From Veillonella sp. (GTDB lineage: Bacteria; Bacillota; Negativicutes; Veillonellales; Veillonellaceae), in assembly GCF_041333735.1 (NCBI RefSeq), contig NZ_JBGKFB010000001.1, positions 1,870,501 to 1,934,500 of the forward strand: 64,000 bases of DNA. The letters are read 5' to 3'. The position numbers and the translations under genes are program-made. Every line of letters starts with the position of its first letter. Within the stretch, counting starts at the first letter, position 1. This document shows, piece by piece, positions 60,936 through 64,000 of the stretch. The notes below the pieces were generated by a model. The model worked only from the letters and a program-made list of their open reading frames with translations, was not told the DNA's origin and searched no databases.

Positions 60936-63029
60936 ATGAGTAATAACTCAAATGCGAGAAGCAGCCGCCGTTCTAACGGTAGCGGCTCTACACCGAAGAA
61001 AACAAGTCCGAAGCGTCTATTTTGGATTTGTGCCCTTCTCCTTATACTCATCGTAGCCGGAGGTGGCTGTGGTTTTATCAGTGCCACACTGTCTAACCTA
61101 CCAGATGTATCCAATGTACGTCCTTCTGCATCGTCTCAAATTTACGATGTCCATGGTAATCTCATCACAACGGTTCATTCCACAGAGAACAGATTACCAG
61201 TACCTTTAAAAGATGTACCAAAGGATTTACAAAATGCCTTTGTTGCTACTGAGGACTCTCGCTTCTATTCCCATCACGGTATCGACCCGGTTGGTATCTT
61301 GCGTGCTGTATGGGTTAACATTGTTCATAGTGGCGTATCTGAAGGTGGTTCTACAATCACTCAACAGTTAGCGCGTAATGCATTCTTATCGCAAGACAGA
61401 ACATTTAAACGTAAAATTTCTGAAGCATTGCTAGCACTTAAAATTGAACAACATTACACTAAAGATGAAATCCTAGAAATGTACATGAACCAAATTTACT
61501 TTGGTCAAGGTGCATACGGTGTACAATCTGCAGCTCATGTGTACTTTGGTAAGGATGCTAGCCAATTAACGCTTGCTCAAGCAGCGCTCATTGCGGGCTT
61601 ACCACAAAGTCCTAACTACTACTCTCCATTCAATGATTTGGAAGCTAGTAAAAAACGTCAAGCCGTAGTTTTAGGCCAAATGGTTAAATACGGATACATT
61701 ACACAAGAGCAAGCCGATGAAGCGCGTCAAGCAGATTTAGGCTTAGTAGCAAAACAAGAACAAACGCATGAAAAATCTAATGCGTCTTACTTCATTAACT
61801 ATGTTATTGCACAAGTTTCTGAGAAATATGGTGACGATGCAATCTATAAAGATGGTTTAAAAATTTATACCACACTCGATATGGATGCACAAAATGCGGC
61901 TGTAGCAGCAATGCAAAACTTGCCTAACTACTACACTGATAGCAATGGTTTACATCAACCTCAAGGTGCTATCGTAGCTATGAATCCGCACAACGGTTAC
62001 ATTATGGCTATGGTTGGTGGCCGTGGTGATGATGCATTTAACCGTGCTACACAAGCAGAACGTCAACCAGGTTCTGCTATGAAACCATTTGTTTATTTAG
62101 CAGCTATTCAATCTGGTAAAACTCCTGGTTCTATCGTAGATGACAGCCCTGTTACATTTGGTAACTGGAGCCCTAAAAACTATGAAAATGACTTCGTAGG
62201 TAATATTACATATCGCTATGCATTACAACATTCTCGTAACGTAGCTGCTGTAAAAATTGCTGATGAAGTAGGCATGTCTAAGATTATTAAACTTGCCAAA
62301 GAAATGGGTATCACTACCCTTACAGATCAAGATAATAACTTGTCTACTGCACTTGGTGGTTTAACTCACGGTGTAACACCTCTTGAAATGGTTCAAGCTT
62401 ATGGTGTACTCGCTAATGGCGGTATCAAAGTTCAACCTACGGCAATCCTTAAAATTGTTGATCGCAACGGCCAAGTGGTGGAGGAACACTCCATCCAAGA
62501 AAAACGCGTTGTAGACGAAAAAGATGCAGCAATCATTACAAATATGCTAGAATCCGTTATAAATGGCGGTACTGGTGGTAATGCCGCAATCGGACGTCCT
62601 GCAGCAGGTAAAACTGGTACAACAGATGATTCCAAGGATGCTTGGTTCGTTGGTTACACGCCTGATTTAGTAGCTGCCGTTTGGATTGGTGATGACTATG
62701 GCTCGGAAACATTACGAGGCATCACCGGTGGTGACACACCTGCTATTATGTGGGGCCAATTCATGGCAAATGCTCTTGCCAATACCCCTGCTTCTGATTT
62801 CCCTGTTCCTGCTAGCGCACAATCAGCTGTCTCTGAAGGGTATTACAACCCTGTAAAAGCACAGCCTAAGAAAGAAGCTGCTAAGGACGAAAAAGCAGAT
62901 AAAAAAGACGATAAAGACAAGTCCAAAGATGAAGCAGTAAAAGATGACAGTGGCTCTTCAAAAGATGATGCTAGTGAACAAAAATCTAATTCATCTAAAA
63001 GTAAAAAGTCTAGTAAAAAAGATCGTTAA
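60936..63029 (+). CDS. Penicillin-binding protein 1A family (bifunctional transglycosylase/transpeptidase)
   Basis: 697 residues, class A PBP. Basic cytoplasmic N-terminus, one membrane segment (about 30-50), GT51 domain (ATEDSRFYSHHGID, GGSTITQQLARNAF, QIYFGQGAYGVQSAA) and transpeptidase domain with active site SAMK in RQPGSAMKPF, SRN in QHSRNVAAVK and KTG in AAGKTGTTDDSKD. The last 50 residues are a Lys/Asp/Ser-rich tail outside the fold. GAGGTGA precedes the ATG. It polymerises and cross-links peptidoglycan. Confidence 0.95.
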   Translation: MSNNSNARSSRRSNGSGSTPKKTSPKRLFWICALLLILIVAGGGCGFISATLSNLPDVSNVRPSASSQIYDVHGNLITTVHSTENRLPVPLKDVPKDLQNAFVATEDSRFYSHHGIDPVGILRAVWVNIVHSGVSEGGSTITQQLARNAFLSQDRTFKRKISEALLALKIEQHYTKDEILEMYMNQIYFGQGAYGVQSAAHVYFGKDASQLTLAQAALIAGLPQSPNYYSPFNDLEASKKRQAVVLGQMVKYGYITQEQADEARQADLGLVAKQEQTHEKSNASYFINYVIAQVSEKYGDDAIYKDGLKIYTTLDMDAQNAAVAAMQNLPNYYTDSNGLHQPQGAIVAMNPHNGYIMAMVGGRGDDAFNRATQAERQPGSAMKPFVYLAAIQSGKTPGSIVDDSPVTFGNWSPKNYENDFVGNITYRYALQHSRNVAAVKIADEVGMSKIIKLAKEMGITTLTDQDNNLSTALGGLTHGVTPLEMVQAYGVLANGGIKVQPTAILKIVDRNGQVVEEHSIQEKRVVDEKDAAIITNMLESVINGGTGGNAAIGRPAAGKTGTTDDSKDAWFVGYTPDLVAAVWIGDDYGSETLRGITGGDTPAIMWGQFMANALANTPASDFPVPASAQSAVSEGYYNPVKAQPKKEAAKDEKADKKDDKDKSKDEAVKDDSGSSKDDASEQKSNSSKSKKSSKKDR

Positions 63030-63047
63030 TTTTTAATAGACCTCAAC

Positions 63048-63076
63048 AAGGGGCGGAACAATATGTTCCGCTCCTT
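63048..63076 (+). terminator. Terminator of the PBP1A gene
   Basis: AAGGGGCGGAACA/TGTTCCGCTCCTT, 13-bp stem with a single G-U, 3-base loop, then TCTTTTA. Confidence 0.85.
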
Positions 63077-63086
63077 TCTTTTAAAC

Positions 63087-63124
63087 AAAAAAGGTAGTAA
63101 GTTCAAAGAACTTACTACCTTTTT
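63087..63124. terminator. Terminator of mutS2 (bidirectional)
   Basis: Stem AAAAAAGGTAGTAAGTTC with its complement, 3-base loop, with T-runs on both strands; it serves the mutS2 side on the minus strand and backs up the PBP terminator. Confidence 0.85.
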
Positions 63125-63196
63125 CTATTGTATTCTATTGATATCTAACTATGTAATATCTCCATATAGAACATCATCATAAGAGAAATATTTAGT

Positions 63197-64000
63197 TTAT
63201 TTTAGAACTACATTAGTAGCCCCTGCACCACCTTCATCATAGCCTGCAGTTTCAAAGTGTGCTACATGCGGTAAGGTACGTAAATATTGATGTACGCCTT
63301 CTCGTAAAGCACCAGTCCCCTTACCATGGATAATGCGTACTTGGTTAACACCGCCAAGCAAAGCTTGGTCAATAAATCTACCAACGGAAACTGTCGCTTC
63401 ATCTACAGTTTGACCGAGAATATTGATTTCTGTACGGACCTCTTTCTGACGTTGTACAGCAGAACCACCCATGCGTTTTCGCGTCTTAGGCATAGCTGCC
63501 TTTTGTTCACGAGCTAGTTTATTTCCTTCTTCTCGTGTAGTAGATTGTAATTCACTAACCTTAACAGTTGCTGTTAATCCATTAATATCTACATTCACGC
63601 GATTGCCATTAATAGATAATACAGTACCTAGAGAACGCAATGATGTAACATATACAGCTTGACCTACCTTAATAGCATCTGCCGTCAAGGACTTACGATC
63701 ATCATCTACTGGAGCATCTGGTACATGTACATTAGAGATACCCTTGCGTGCTGCATTAATGGCAGATTGACGCTTATCTTTATTTGTTTCAGAGAATTGC
63801 GCTTTCAATTGCTTGATAATCGCTTCCCCTTCAACGCGTAAGCTACGTTTCATAGATTCTGCATCTGCTTGAGCTTTGGCTAAGATTTGTTTACGTTTTT
63901 CGTTAAACTGTTTCTTTTCCTTCTCTAATTGACCACGCATACGACGTGTTTCATCCAGCTCTTTCTTTAACGCTCTTTCACGTTCAGAGGCTTTACGAAG
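63197..64000 (-). CDS. mutS2: Endonuclease MutS2, C-terminal part (runs off right edge)
   Basis: The frame is open to the window edge, so 267 codons of the 3' part are seen. A coiled coil rich in Lys/Glu (first about 80 residues), a KOW-like segment (GQAVYVTSLRSLGTVLSINGNRVNVDI, in parts) and a C-terminal Smr nuclease domain with INILGQTVDEA, VRIIHGKGTGALREGVHQYL and the GGAGATNVVL end. MutS2 acts in recombination control and, in Bacillus, rescue of collided ribosomes. The MutS ATPase core is outside the window. Confidence 0.94.
   Translation of the reverse strand, partial: LRKASERERALKKELDETRRMRGQLEKEKKQFNEKRKQILAKAQADAESMKRSLRVEGEAIIKQLKAQFSETNKDKRQSAINAARKGISNVHVPDAPVDDDRKSLTADAIKVGQAVYVTSLRSLGTVLSINGNRVNVDINGLTATVKVSELQSTTREEGNKLAREQKAAMPKTRKRMGGSAVQRQKEVRTEINILGQTVDEATVSVGRFIDQALLGGVNQVRIIHGKGTGALREGVHQYLRTLPHVAHFETAGYDEGGAGATNVVLK

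Noticed and set aside
1..64000. CRISPR array, rRNA, tmRNA, transposase or prophage genes
   Set aside because: No regularly spaced repeats, no rRNA stretches and no recombinase or phage proteins were found on either strand; one tRNA only.

Overview
The window looks like chromosome of a low-GC diderm Firmicute of the class Negativicutes, most likely Veillonella or a close relative. This is inferred from gene content and order plus general familiarity with the proteins; no rRNA or other marker confirms it. Almost everything lies on the minus strand. Only a SpeD-like gene, rpmB and a class A PBP are on the plus strand. No CRISPR array, transposase, prophage or origin was seen.

Layout from left to right. 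(1) 1-1424: start of a biotin operon (ECF S component, bioW, start of bioF) behind a BirA-type operator that overlaps its promoter. (2) 1430-20300: a long housekeeping block. In transcription order it runs ctsR-mcsA-mcsB-clpC, radA-yacL-ispDF-gltX, a bile-acid:Na symporter family gene, T-box-cysS-mrnC-rlmB-yacP-sigH-secG-rnr-smpB. This is the classical Bacillus ctsR-to-sigH neighbourhood without disA and cysE, with ispD and ispF fused. (3) 20370-26755: a divergent SpeD-like gene, then sufCBDSU plus a HAD phosphatase behind a short leader with its own terminator. (4) 26863-31079: a PLP decarboxylase, doxX and groESL with CIRCE. (5) 31080-36721: thiL-tsaE-tsaB-rimI-tsaD followed by a histidine kinase and an ANTAR antiterminator regulator. 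(6) 36836-42726: amidase and GerMN lipoprotein, acpS-nnr-MBL lipoprotein, a propeller-like hypothetical and tRNA-Leu(CAA). (7) 42735-51235: surE, a membrane glycosyltransferase, pssA, psd, a WecG/TagA transferase, guaB, a tautomerase, recG and rpmB. (8) 51264-56272: dgt, a PEP-synthase regulatory kinase/phosphatase, a CcpN-like CBS repressor and PEP synthase, a compact gluconeogenic control set. (9) 56364-58649: an AT-rich accessory patch with three paralogous membrane proteins and a 77-residue membrane protein. (10) 58708-64000: a Nudix hydrolase, tyrS, PBP1A and the 3' part of mutS2.

The points most worth a second look are these. A SpeD (AdoMet decarboxylase)-like protein lacks the pyruvoyl-forming serine, carries a basic tail, and is divergent from ctsR across a GGTCAAA inverted repeat. 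CtsR-type heptads occur as tandem repeats with 8-bp periodicity at both ctsR and groES. A short terminator-bearing leader precedes suf. An S component that does not look like BioY sits in a BirA-controlled bioW operon. A duplicated membrane-protein array has a leftover start site. Several starts were moved from GTG or TTG codons lying in or upstream of the Shine-Dalgarno to the following codon; each case is noted.
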